A stretch of 32,704 bases of DNA from Acidobacteriota bacterium (lineage in GTDB: Bacteria > Acidobacteriota > Terriglobia > Bryobacterales > Bryobacteraceae): contig JANXRE010000013.1 of assembly GCA_025353165.1 (NCBI GenBank), positions 1 through 32,704 on the forward strand, in the 5' to 3' direction. The notes under the pieces are model-generated. The model ran no database searches and was not told the origin of the DNA. It saw only the letters and a list, made by a program, of their open reading frames with translations. The translations under genes and the position numbers were made by a program. Shown piece after piece: positions 8,623-16,716 of the stretch (position 1 is the stretch's first letter; each line of letters begins with the position of its first letter).

Positions 8623-8667
8623 CCTCGTTAGAAATGTCCCCTATATTCCCTCGTTAGAAGTGTCCCC
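8623..8667. repeat. Two direct repeats of an IS-end-like sequence
   Basis: CCTCGTTAGAAATGTCCCC at 8623-8641 is repeated as CCTCGTTAGAAGTGTCCCC at 8649-8667, one mismatch in 19, with a 26-bp period. Multiple short repeats ending in TGTCCCC are typical of the ends of IS21-like and related elements (recalled, not searched). No transposase is nearby, so this looks like a solo end left by a mobile element. Confidence 0.55.
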
Positions 8668-8682
8668 TTCGTTTGACTACTG

Positions 8683-8771
8683 GGACCGGACCGGCCGGCG
8701 TCGGAGCGAAGCCCTGCGAGGCCGTAGGCCGAGCGTTTAGGGCGAAGCGGAGACGACGGCTGGTCCGGTCC
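8683..8771. repeat. Inverted repeat GGACCGGACC / GGTCCGGTCC
   Basis: A perfect 10-bp inverted repeat has arms at 8683-8692 and 8762-8771, enclosing 69 bp. It lies directly after the two TGTCCCC direct repeats, in the stretch between infC and the EamA fossil where I see no intact gene. It may belong to the same mobile-element debris. A transcription terminator is less likely because the loop is long and there is no T run. Confidence 0.4.
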
Positions 8772-8889
8772 GCGCGCCTGCCGCCACCGGCGGACGCCTG
8801 GCCGTCATCTCCCGATAGCTCTGCTTCCACGGGTGGCTGGTCGTCGGCGGTGTCCCGCCGTAGGGCCGCGTCTTCTTCTCTGCCGTTGG

Positions 8890-9228
8890 GGGTTGCACCG
8901 TGCCCGCCACGGCGAACAGCGGAAACAGCGCCGTTACTCCGGGCTCACCACGGAGGCTTTCCCGCGCGACATCGCCGCGTAGTAGGCCAGCATGCCCACG
9001 GTCGCGAGTACCCCGTTGGCCATGCCCAGTAGCGCGCCCTTGCGGTCCCGCTGCAGCTTGAACCCGCCGCGCCACAAAGCCACCACGGTAGGCGGCGCCA
9101 TCCCGACCACGAACAACACCTGCAACTGTTCGGGCGTCACTGCGTCCGCGGCGATCTTTACCAGAAAGCCCCAAATTCCCACAGAAGGCGGCCAGGAGCG
9201 CGAACAGAAGCCAGCGCGGCGCGCTCAC
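8890..9228 (-). pseudogene. EamA/DMT-family transporter N-terminal fragment, frameshifted
   Basis: From a GTG at 9228 that overlaps the TGA of the SIS gene (GTGA), the frame reads MSAPRWLLFALLAAFC. It then needs a shift near 9180 to continue as GIWGFLVKIAADAVTPEQLQ, VGMAPPTVVALWRGG and GVLATVGMLAYYAAMSRGKA. This is the first half of a drug/metabolite transporter (EamA) with its alternating helices. At about 8940 a second shift is needed for VTALFPLFAVAG. Homology then ends, replaced by a Pro/Arg-rich stretch next to the IS-like repeats. About two thirds of the expected 280-300-residue protein is missing. It was probably once co-translated with the SIS gene, perhaps as a sugar or amino-sugar transporter. 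Confidence 0.72.
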
Positions 9229-10274
9229 CTGGGAACTCCGAAGCTGGCCTCGTCGCGCGTCACCTGCGGCGTGTACTTGAAGGCGCCGATCTCCAGCCCG
9301 CGAATCTCAGCCAGCCGCAGCGCGGCGAACTGCACCGGGACAATCTCAACCAGCGGAGCAAACAGCTCCGGCAATTCCGGAACCTCGCAGACCTGCAAGC
9401 CCGCCGTATCGCTGCCGCGCGGGCCGATCACCCGCACATTGCCGCCAAACGCCGTTAAGTCCCGCGCCAGCCCCACGTTCAAATTCCGCGTCGCGCCGAG
9501 CGGCGCGAATACAATCCCCGCGAAGTGTTCGTCCACCAGTTCCACCGGGCCGTGGCGGAACGACGCGGCCAGCATGCCCACGGAGGGAGCCTTCGCGGTC
9601 TCGTTGAACAGCAGCGCGCCCTCATAAACAGAACTCGACGAAGGGCCTCGCCCGAGCAGGTACACTGGACGCGATTCGTTGAGGAAGGAGTCCCACTCGC
9701 GCATCCGGCCATAGTGGTTCTCGATGGCGGCCCGCAGCGCCTCGATCGCGGCGCCGATACCTGCTACCGCGCCGTCGGAGCCCGCCAACAGCAGCGCGAT
9801 AACGGCCGTGGCCGTGTACGTTTGAATCGCCACCATCTCGTCGGGCGGACAGCGCATCAGAATCGTGCAGTCCGCCTCGCGCGCCAGCACGCTGGCCGGT
9901 TCGTTCGTAATTCCGATGGTGGTCGCCGAGCCGCGCAGCGCCTCCATCAGGCGCGCGATCTCGACCGACTCCCCAGACCTGGACACCAGCGCCACCACCG
10001 CGCCCTTCGAGACCGGCAGCCGGTAATGGAGCAACTCCGCCGCCTCGATGAACGTGACGGAGACTCCCTGCAAGCCCAGGCCGTAGTCGAGCAGCAGCGC
10101 GGCGTGCATCGACGCGCCCATTCCCGTGAGAATCACCCGCCGCCCGGAATGCAGCAGCGCGCCTGCCTCCTGCAGCGCCGCCCTGCCGGCGCCGTTCTGG
10201 TAGTCCAGCACCTGCCGCAGGGACTCCGGTTGCGCGAAAATGTCGCGCAGTAATTGCGGTGAGTTCTTGTCCAT
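9225..10274 (-). CDS. SIS-domain sugar isomerase/deaminase (GlmS C-terminal-like)
   Basis: The 349-residue protein contains two tandem SIS domains and no glutaminase domain. Visible features are SGRRVILTGMGASMHAALLLDYGL (first SIS strand and phosphosugar loop), GAVVALVSRSGESVEIARLMEAL with the Ser-rich SRSGES loop, ITNEPASVLAREADC, and the second domain with PVYLLGRGPSSSSVYEGALLFNETAKA and SFRHGPVELVDEHFAGIVF. The RHGPVE motif matches the isomerase half of glucosamine-6-phosphate synthase and relatives such as SIS-type glucosamine-6-phosphate deaminases or FrlB-like proteins. The most likely reaction is deamination or isomerisation of an amino-sugar phosphate; the exact substrate cannot be read. 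A LacI-type operator candidate sits upstream, and a broken EamA transporter overlaps its stop codon downstream. Confidence 0.88.
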   Translation of the reverse strand: MDKNSPQLLRDIFAQPESLRQVLDYQNGAGRAALQEAGALLHSGRRVILTGMGASMHAALLLDYGLGLQGVSVTFIEAAELLHYRLPVSKGAVVALVSRSGESVEIARLMEALRGSATTIGITNEPASVLAREADCTILMRCPPDEMVAIQTYTATAVIALLLAGSDGAVAGIGAAIEALRAAIENHYGRMREWDSFLNESRPVYLLGRGPSSSSVYEGALLFNETAKAPSVGMLAASFRHGPVELVDEHFAGIVFAPLGATRNLNVGLARDLTAFGGNVRVIGPRGSDTAGLQVCEVPELPELFAPLVEIVPVQFAALRLAEIRGLEIGAFKYTPQVTRDEASFGVPR

Positions 10275-10297
10275 TTGTCAGACCATGCCAAACGATT

Positions 10298-10313
10298 GCC
10301 GCAAACGTTTTCC
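10298..10313. promoter_or_regulatory. LacI/GalR-type operator candidate upstream of the SIS gene
   Basis: GCCGCAAACGTTTTCC sits 24-39 bp upstream of the SIS-gene start. It contains the quasi-palindrome GCAAACGTTTTC with the central CG flanked by AA and TT, as in LacI/GalR-family operators. The position would suit repression of the minus-strand promoter. No LacI-family gene is in the window, so the regulator would act in trans. Confidence 0.4.
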
Positions 10314-10639
10314 TATCACGGATTCCCGCGCGAGTCAAGGCCCGAGGCCATCGCCCGGATGTACACCGCGTTGCACCCACAGCTTCCGCCCGCATACCCG
10401 ATCCGCTCGGCTGCCGCCCTTCGCGCGAACTCGAACGCCGCCGCGCGCGGATCTCGGTGCGAGAGCCGCGGGTTGCGCCACCGCCGGTACCTGCACCGCC
10501 TCCCGCACGGAGCGCAACACCCGCTGCATCCTCTCGGAATCCTGTTCGCAATTGACCGTGACGGGCCCGCCGCTGCGGCCCGCGCGAACGGGCAATGCCG
10601 AACTCGTGGGAGTGACGGACGGCGCCGGTGAGCTCAAGA

Positions 10640-11472
10640 TCGTCTGGTCGGACAACCACCTGGTCAGCCCGGACTACTTCCGCACGCTGCGGATTCCGCT
10701 GCTCGCCGGCCGGACATTTGGCCGCGACGACGCGGGGCCGCAAGTAAAAGTCGCGATCGTAAACGAGGAGTTCGCGCGCCGGTTCGGACTCGGCCGGGAC
10801 ATCGTCGGCCGCCAGCTCTTCGAGCCCGGCGCGCCCATCACGATCGTCGGAATGGTCCGTAACGTCCGCGCGCGGGGCCTCGAAACCGCGCCCTATCCGG
10901 AAGTCTATCTGTCGTCCCTTCAGTTGGACTGGACGAACGTCTACCTCGTCGTACGTTCCTAGATTCCGCCCGCACAACTCCTGCAACAGGTGAAGGCCGC
11001 GTTCCAATCCACCAACGCCGAGCAGGCCGTCTTCGGCGTCCTGACCATGCAGGAGCTGATTGCGGATGCGGTGAGCGAGCCGCGCTTCCACATGTTCCTG
11101 ATCGGCGCTTTCGCGCTGCTGGCCGTGGCCATGGCGTCGGCCGGGATGTACAGCGTAATCTCCTGCCTGGTCTCGCAGCGCACCAGCGAAATTGCGATTC
11201 GCATCGCGCTGGGCGCAAGCCGGCGCGCCATCGTCCGGACGGTTCTGGGGACCACCGCCGCCTGGGTGATCGCGGGGTTGGCCTGCGGTCTGAGCCTCGG
11301 CCTCGCCACCCGCAACACGATTCGCACTCTGTCAAGCACCGCGGTCGAAGGATCGCCCTGGATGTACGTTTCGGTGCTGCTTTTCTTCGTACTCGTGACC
11401 CTGGCAGCCGCCTGGCTGCCCGTGCGCCGTGCCTGCCGGCTCGATCCCGCGACTGCGCTGCGCAGCGAGTAG
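10640..11472 (+). pseudogene. ADOP/MacB-type ABC permease, C-terminal remnant with internal stop
   Basis: The frame preserves the second half of an ADOP-family permease. NHLVSPDYFRTLRIPLLAGRTF and VAIVNEEFARRFGLGRDIVG belong to the MacB-like periplasmic domain. The C-terminal transmembrane region follows, with FLIGAFALLAVAMASAGMYS, then RTSEIAIRIALGASRRAIVR, and the closing RRACRLDPATALRSE. An in-frame TAG at 10960-10962 interrupts it after YLVVRS, and the frame resumes immediately with PPAQLLQQVKAAFQ. So the break is a substitution to stop, not a frameshift. The N-terminal half (first transmembrane helix and the domain after it) is absent, since sequence upstream of about 10640 shows no homology. 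A complete relative is at 26563-29199. Confidence 0.8.
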
Positions 11473-11475
11473 CGC

Positions 11476-12483
11476 TTACTTCCCGACAACCAGAATGGAG
11501 AACGAGTCCGCAACCATCGGGCCGCGGCCAGGCCGCCCGGCCGGAGGCGGAGTGGCGGGCGGAGCGAAATCGGCCGCAATGAGCAAAATTTGATTCGTCT
11601 TGCTGTCGAGCGTCAGCGTCTTCGCGCTGACCTTCGTCTGCACGGTCTGTTCCACCACGAAACTGGTCGGGCTGTTCTCTTTGATGACGGTCAGCGTGCC
11701 GTCGCCCTGCGAACTGAACGCTTCCATGGTGGCCGGATTGAACACGGCCCCATCCACGCCACGGCCGATCGGCAGAGTGTCGATAATCTTGCCGCCGGTG
11801 GTGAGAACCACCATCACTTGCGGATTCCGGCAGCCGGCGAAGAGAATCTTATTCTTGACGTCGATCGCCAGACCCGCGCACGTCCCGCCCTTACCCGTCA
11901 GATCGTAATGGGCCGTTACCGTAAGTGTCTTGGCATCCACGACCGCGATGTTGTCCTTGTCTTCGATATCGACGTAGATATGACCCGCGCCGTCGCTGAC
12001 GGCCTGCTCGGGAGCCCCGCCCAGATCGACGGTCCCCGCCACCGAGCCGTCCTTCGAATTGATCACGGTCGCATTCGGCGCAGAGTGGCTGAACACCCAC
12101 ACCCGGTCGTTAGATGAGTCGAACAGGATGCCGTCGGGACCGCCCTGCACATCGATGGTCTTGATCGGCGCGAGCGTCTTGGTGTCCCACATCACGACCG
12201 GCTTGCTGGACGCGAACCCGTGATTCGACTCCGGATCGGCCGCCACCCCGCGCGCGTTGGCATTCGCGATCTCGCCGGCCGGTTCCAGAGTATCCAGATC
12301 GAACACGTTGATCCGCGGAGTCGGACCGGTACGGGGGACATACAACCGCCGTCCCGCCGAGTCGGCATAAACATAATCAAACCCGCCCGCCCCGCCAACT
12401 TTAACGGTCTTTAGAACCCTGTAGGGCCCCTGCGCGCACACCGTCGCGAGAGCGGAAACAAACACCAGGCAAACTCGTCGCAT
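11476..12483 (-). CDS. Secreted YncE-like beta-propeller protein
   Basis: ATG 12483 is preceded by a good ribosome site (GAGGAG, 9 bp away). It gives a 335-residue protein with a Sec signal peptide (MRRVCLVFVSALATVCAQ). The rest is a series of four-stranded repeats as in YncE/SMP-30-like seven-bladed propellers: GGFDYVYADSAGRRLYVPRT, INVFDLDTLEPAGEI, WDTKTLAPIKTIDVQGGPDG, GGAPEQAVSDGAGHIYVDIE, VVDAKTLTVTAHYDL and GRGVDGAVFNPATMEAFSSQ. Such proteins are periplasmic binding or scaffold proteins. No catalytic residues are assignable. Gly/Pro-rich sequence (PPATPPPAGRPGRGP) near the end forms a flexible insertion. It converges with the ADOP remnant, 3 bp apart. A TATACT -10-like hexamer lies about 20 bp upstream of the start at 12503-12508. 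Confidence 0.88.
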   Translation of the reverse strand: MRRVCLVFVSALATVCAQGPYRVLKTVKVGGAGGFDYVYADSAGRRLYVPRTGPTPRINVFDLDTLEPAGEIANANARGVAADPESNHGFASSKPVVMWDTKTLAPIKTIDVQGGPDGILFDSSNDRVWVFSHSAPNATVINSKDGSVAGTVDLGGAPEQAVSDGAGHIYVDIEDKDNIAVVDAKTLTVTAHYDLTGKGGTCAGLAIDVKNKILFAGCRNPQVMVVLTTGGKIIDTLPIGRGVDGAVFNPATMEAFSSQGDGTLTVIKENSPTSFVVEQTVQTKVSAKTLTLDSKTNQILLIAADFAPPATPPPAGRPGRGPMVADSFSILVVGK

Positions 12484-12627
12484 GAAAGAAACTCCTCGAC
12501 TGAGTATAGTTGGGCCGCGTTGGACCGAGACCAACATTTACCAACCCTGACGATTCCGCCGCCCCACCTTAATCATCCGCTGCGCGGAGGTCGTTACACT
12601 GCGCGGCGCACCCATGCGCGGGTCTCG

Positions 12628-12985
12628 TCAAGCAGCCAATCTTGCAGCGTCATACAGGATTCTCCCTTCCCGTACCACGGTGGCCGGCGGCGACGTGACC
12701 ACTTACGCCGCCCGACCTTCGAAGTCGGAGCGCCGCCACGGAACGATGTCCACCGCGCAGCGAATCTCCCGAATCGCGCGGCACAACCGCCCGCCCGCGG
12801 ATCACGTCTTCCGGCGCGTCGTCGGGGACCACGACCAGGAAATCCAGATCGCTGTCAGGGCCCGCATCCCCGCGCGCGGCGGAGCCGAACAGGTAGACGC
12901 GAAACGGCTGGCAAGCCTCGACCAGCCTCCGCGTAATCTTCGCAATCGTCTCTCCGTGTGTCACAGCGGACATCGTTTCCACTGA
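12628..12985 (-). pseudogene. MNT-type nucleotidyltransferase (antitoxin-like), frameshifted
   Basis: GTG 12985 follows a perfect AAGGAGGT Shine-Dalgarno (12990-12997). The frame encodes TRRLVEACQPFRVYLFGSAARGDAGPDSDLDFLVVV, the minimal nucleotidyltransferase signature GSxxRG plus DxD, as in MntA antitoxins. Shortly after, near 12780-12800, homology moves to the next frame (RLCRAIREIRCAVDIVPWRR), then meets TAA and continues as VVTSPPATVVREGRILYDAAR to TGA at 12628. The gene therefore has a frameshift and an internal stop in its C-terminal third. MNT proteins AMPylate a partner HEPN toxin. The only candidate partner is a 19-codon stub, MTLQDWLLDETRAWVRRAV (12594-12653), too short to assign. 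The start is 35 bp from the divergent STAND gene. Confidence 0.75.
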
Positions 12986-13020
12986 AACACCTCCTTGAAT
13001 CAAAGTTATAATCGCCTTCG

Positions 13021-15696
13021 TTGGCCAGATCGTGCTCCGTATTCATCTCCTCCACCGCCGAGGACTTGAAGGAACATCGCCTGGCCGCGCGCGACGCGGT
13101 GCTCGCGGTGGGGCTGCGGCCCGAGATGCAAGAGTACTTCCCGGCCAGCGGCGGACCTCCGCTTGACGAGTGCCTGGACCGAGTCTCGCCCTGCGATCTC
13201 GTCATAGTCCTGGTGGCCCACCGCTATGGTTGGGTACCACCCGACCAGCCGGACTCGGGTCACCTGGCTCGAGTGCGAAAAAGGGAAGGACGTGCTGGTC
13301 TTTCTCCTGGACAAAGACGCGAAGTGGCCAGCCGAGCTGAAGGAATCCTACCGGAGCGCGGCGGCCACGGAGGACGGCACCGCCACCCCGGGACTCATCG
13401 CCGAGGTTACGCGCAACGTCGCGAAGCTCAAGGAATTCCGTCAATGGCTCGAAAAGGGACGCATCCGCGCGACCTTCACCAGCCCGGAAGATCTGAAGGC
13501 GAAGGTGATTCAGGCGCTGCACGCATGGCTGGGCAAGCATCCCGAATTCCAGCCGGCGCGCCCCCGGCGGTAGGATCCGCGGCTCTAGCTCCAGTGGCTG
13601 CGCGAGCAAACCGCGACCATAGACATCCGCGGCGTAGGCGCTGGCAAGGCGCACAGCTTTCCCATCGAGGATCTGTAAATCCCGCTGACCACCATCGGCG
13701 AGCGCGAACCGATGGACCTCAGGAGGCGCTCGCCCACCCGCGGCTGGTAATTGTCGGCGACCCCGGCTCCGGCAAGACCACCTTCCTGCGCCGCATCGCC
13801 TTTGCTATGGCCGGCGCGAAAACTGGGCCGTTTCCACTGTTGAATCCGGGTAGCCGATCTCGCCGCCCACATCAGGGACGTCAACGGGGGGCTGGCCCCG
13901 AGTGCTTCAGCCGTTTTCTGGCAACCCGAAGCGTCCAGTTTGGCTGGGGCCTCAGCGAAGACTTCTTCGAAGAGAAGCTCGCCTCAGGCGAGGCCGCCGT
14001 CCTATTGGACGGCTTGGACGAAGCGCCAGACCGGACGGAGCGCGAGCGCGCGGCCCGTCTCTTCGAGAACGCCACCGGAGCGTATGCGAAATGCCGCTTT
14101 GTGGTCACCACCCGCACGCAATCCTACTCCGGCGGCGCGCTGCTGTCCGGCTTCCACGAAGCGCGCATCGAGCCTCTGACAGCCGAAGCGGTCGCCACGT
14201 TCCTCGACCGCTGGTGCCGAGGGCTATATCCGGCGAGCGCGCGAATGGCGGAAGAGCATCGCAAGGAACTGAGCGAAGCTCTGCGCGCGCGGCCGGAGAT
14301 CCGCACGATGACCCGCAACCCCGTGATGCTGACGGCGCTGGCGGTGGTGCACTGGCACGAGCGGCGCTTGCCCGAGCAGCGGGCCGATCTTTACGATTCG
14401 ATCCTTACGTGGCTCTCGCGGCAGCGCGACCAGAAACCGGGGCGCGAAAAAGCGGAGCGTTGCCTGACCCTGCTCGAAGTACTCGCGCTCGCCATGCAGA
14501 ACTTTCCCCTGGGCAGGCAGGTGCGGTTCGCGATGGAGTGGGCGGGCGTTGCCCTGGCGCTCGAATTCGGTCACGCGTCCGAGAGCGAGCGGCTGGAACG
14601 GGCGGTGCAATTCCTCGAACAGGAAACGGCGGACAGTGGCATCATCGTCAGCCGCGGAAGGGCGCTGGAATTCTGGCACCTGACCTTTCAGGAGCACCTA
14701 ACGGCGCGCGCCATCGCCGGTTTGGCGGAGCCGGACCAGATCGAGCTACTGTTGCACGAAAGGAAGATCTACCGGCCGGAATGGCGCGAGGTGGCGCTCC
14801 TGCTGGCCGGCGTTCTCCGGGTGAAACAAGAAAAAGCGAAGGTGAACGGCCTCGTCTCTGCCATTCTGAACCGCACCGGAACAAAGCTCGCCGATCAGGC
14901 GCGCGCGGCTGGATTGCTCGGCGCGATCGTCAACGATCTGAAGCCGCTGGACTACCAGCCGGCGGATGCGCGCTACCGGGAGCTGATGAATGTGGTGCTG
15001 GGGATATTCGACCGGGAGAAATCAAAAACGGTGGAATTCGCCGTGCGCCTGGAAGCGGCGGAGGCGCTGGGGCAGGCGGGAGATCCGCGGCTCGCGCGCG
15101 ACAACTGGGTGCGGATCGAGGGATTCGAGATCGGGCGTTATCCGGTGGCGGTGGCGGAGTACCGGAGATTCGTCGAGGACGGCGGCTACCAGAACGAACG
15201 CTGGTGGAAAGCGGGCAGGGTTGGCCAAACAACGGAGCCGGGGGATTGGGAGGAGCAGAAGGAGCACCCGAACCGACCGGTGGTGAACGTGAGCTGGTAC
15301 GAATCGCCGGCCTACTGTGCGTGGGCCGGGGCTCGGTTGCTGAAAGAAGCGGAATGGGAGCGGGCGGCATGTGGAACGAAGGGCAGAAGGTATCCCTGGG
15401 GGAATGAAAAGCCGGATGTGACGCGCGCGAACTACCGAGAGACTGGGCCAGAGCATCCGACACCGGTAGGGCTGTACCCGGCGGGGGCAACGCCGGAGGG
15501 GATCCAGGATCTGGCGGGCAACGTTTGGGAATGGGTCGAGGATTCGCATGAGGAAGGCAGGCTGCGGGTGTTGCGTGGCGGGTCGTGGTTCAACGATGCT
15601 TCGGATCTGCTGGCAGCGTCTCGTCTCGGGAACGTGATCGAGGACACGTTCTGGGGCATCGGGTTTCGGGTGGCTCGGGACGTGCCTCTCCCTTGA
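13021..15696 (+). pseudogene. DUF4062-NACHT-FGE STAND ATPase, N-terminal half frameshifted
   Basis: The frame is nominally open for 891 codons from TTG 13021, but the protein it spells is not continuous. Residues 1-80 are a DUF4062 domain (SVFISSTAEDLKEHR, DLVIVLVAHRYGWVPP). Near 13258 the true frame changes: frame 2 continues TWLECEKGKDVLVFLLDKDA but hits TAG, TAG and TAA between about 13570 and 13680. Near 13720 homology returns to frame 1 with the Walker A GDPGSGKTT (about residues 246-254). It leaves again at about 13848-13910, then stays intact: Walker B AVLLDGLDEAPD, a helical NACHT C-terminal region, and an FGE-sulfatase-like domain ending GNVWEWVEDS, RVLRGGSWFN and GIGFRVARD. STAND proteins of this layout are signal-transducing ATPases with conflict or antiphage roles. 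Residues about 81-233 of the open frame are meaningless. Confidence 0.8.
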
Positions 15697-15702
15697 AATT
15701 TC

Positions 15703-15843
15703 TCAACTTGCCGTCCGCAGCACGTCCTCCACCGCCTCGGGATGCTTCGCAATCACCGCCAGCAGCACGCGCGTTGACGCGTCCGGCCGCGACCTGCCCT
15801 GTTCCCAGTTCCGCACCCTCCACATTCGGGCGCGAGAGGGAAT
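15703..15843 (-). pseudogene. XRE-family HTH regulator, C-terminal remnant
   Basis: Minus-strand translation gives VRNWEQGRSRPDASTRVLLA followed by VIAKHPEAVEDVLRTAS and TGA at 15703-15705. This is the end of a Cro/C1-type helix-turn-helix protein of the HigA/NadS antitoxin kind, where VRxWEQGxRxPDxxxRxLLxVI is the recognition-helix and post-helix signature. The N-terminal 50-60 residues are missing; homology fades at about 15843, just before the UPF0175 gene. It lies tail-to-tail with the STAND gene, 6 bp apart. No partner toxin is seen. The remnant is likely non-functional. Confidence 0.65.
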
Positions 15844-15864
15844 GGAATTGGATTAGGTGACGCT

Positions 15865-16110
15865 ATGGTCGTGACCCTGCCGGATGAACTCCTCCAGTCA
15901 ACGAATTTGACAGAGGCCGAGTTGATGACGGAACTCGCCTTGGCGCTATTTCAGCGCGAACGGCTGACGCTTGGCCGGGCAGCGCTTCTCGCGGGCGTGC
16001 CGCAGCTGGATTTCCAGCGCACTCTTGCGAGCCGGCGGATCCCCCTTCACTACGGTATCGAGGCAGTGGAGCAGGATCTCCAGCGGGCAAGAGAACTGGC
16101 CGGCGCGTGA
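15865..16110 (+). CDS. UPF0175 family antitoxin-like protein
   Basis: The 81-residue protein has the UPF0175 pattern: an N-terminal beta strand VVTLPDELLQ, then a helical region ELMTELALALFQRERLTLGRAALLAGVPQLDFQRTLASRRIPLHY that resembles a small DNA-binding helix-turn-helix, and a final helix EQDLQRARELAG. UPF0175 proteins are usually encoded directly upstream of DUF3368 PIN-like proteins and act as the presumed antitoxin. That arrangement is present here: the TGA at 16108-16110 overlaps the GTG start of the DUF3368 frame (GTGA). The gene is intact while its partner is broken. Neighbouring genes are damaged defence and toxin-antitoxin modules. Confidence 0.85.
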   Translation: MVVTLPDELLQSTNLTEAELMTELALALFQRERLTLGRAALLAGVPQLDFQRTLASRRIPLHYGIEAVEQDLQRARELAGA

Positions 16111-16564
16111 TCGTCGTTTCCGACGCCTCCCCCATCCTCAATCTTGCCGCTGTGGCCAAGCTCGATCTGCTGCGGGATCTCTAGTTCCTCCAGCGGTGAT
16201 GGGGGAACTCTCAAGGAACGGAATCCACCTTGAGCCGTCTTGGACGCGTGTCGTGGCCGCCAAGGACAAAGGCAATGTTGAAGCCCTCCGCGACCAGCTC
16301 GATCCGGGTGAAGCCGAGGCGATTGCCGTTGCCATCGAGCTGAATGCGGGGCTTCTCCTGGTCGATGAGAAGCGCGGACGCCGCATCGCCATGGACCGCG
16401 GTTTGGCGGTAACGGGCCTTCTCGGAGTGCTCGCCGAAGCCAAGGCGCGAGGTTTCATAACCGAAGGCCGGCCCGTTCTGGATGACATGATTCGTGTTGC
16501 CGGTTTCTGGATCGGCGACGATCTGCGAAGTCGATATCTACGGGGATTAAACGAGATGGACTAA
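16107..16564 (+). pseudogene. DUF3368 PIN-like toxin, frameshifted
   Basis: From GTG 16107 the frame encodes IVVSDASPILNLAAVAKLDL with the first PIN acidic residue (SDASP), then stops at TAG after LLRDL. Homology resumes one frame over at LVPPAVMGELSRNGIHLEPS and continues to the natural end at 16564: LDPGEAEAIAVAIELNAGLL (second acidic cluster), LVDEKRGRRIAMDRGLAVTG (third), and DDMIRVAGFWIGDDLRSRYL. A few codons are missing at the junction near 16180-16190, so a small deletion caused the shift. DUF3368 proteins are VapC-like ribonuclease-fold toxins paired with UPF0175. Unless translation reinitiates or frameshifts, this toxin is inactive. Confidence 0.82.
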
Positions 16565-16716
16565 CCCCACGGGGGCGCGGTCAGGTGAAATCCGTCTTCT
16601 GCACGACCCCGGTGACAGGCCTCTTCCCGAAGAAATCTCGTTTATTATCAATACTATATACGACTCCACGCACTGAAAATTTCCAACCTGTCCTGTATAC
16701 TTAAGGTGGGAAGGCA

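Noticed and set aside
9622-11091. A 489-codon minus-strand frame from the SIS gene into the ADOP remnant.
   Set aside because: Its C-terminal part is the SIS gene read in the wrong frame and the rest is low-complexity; no domain fits.
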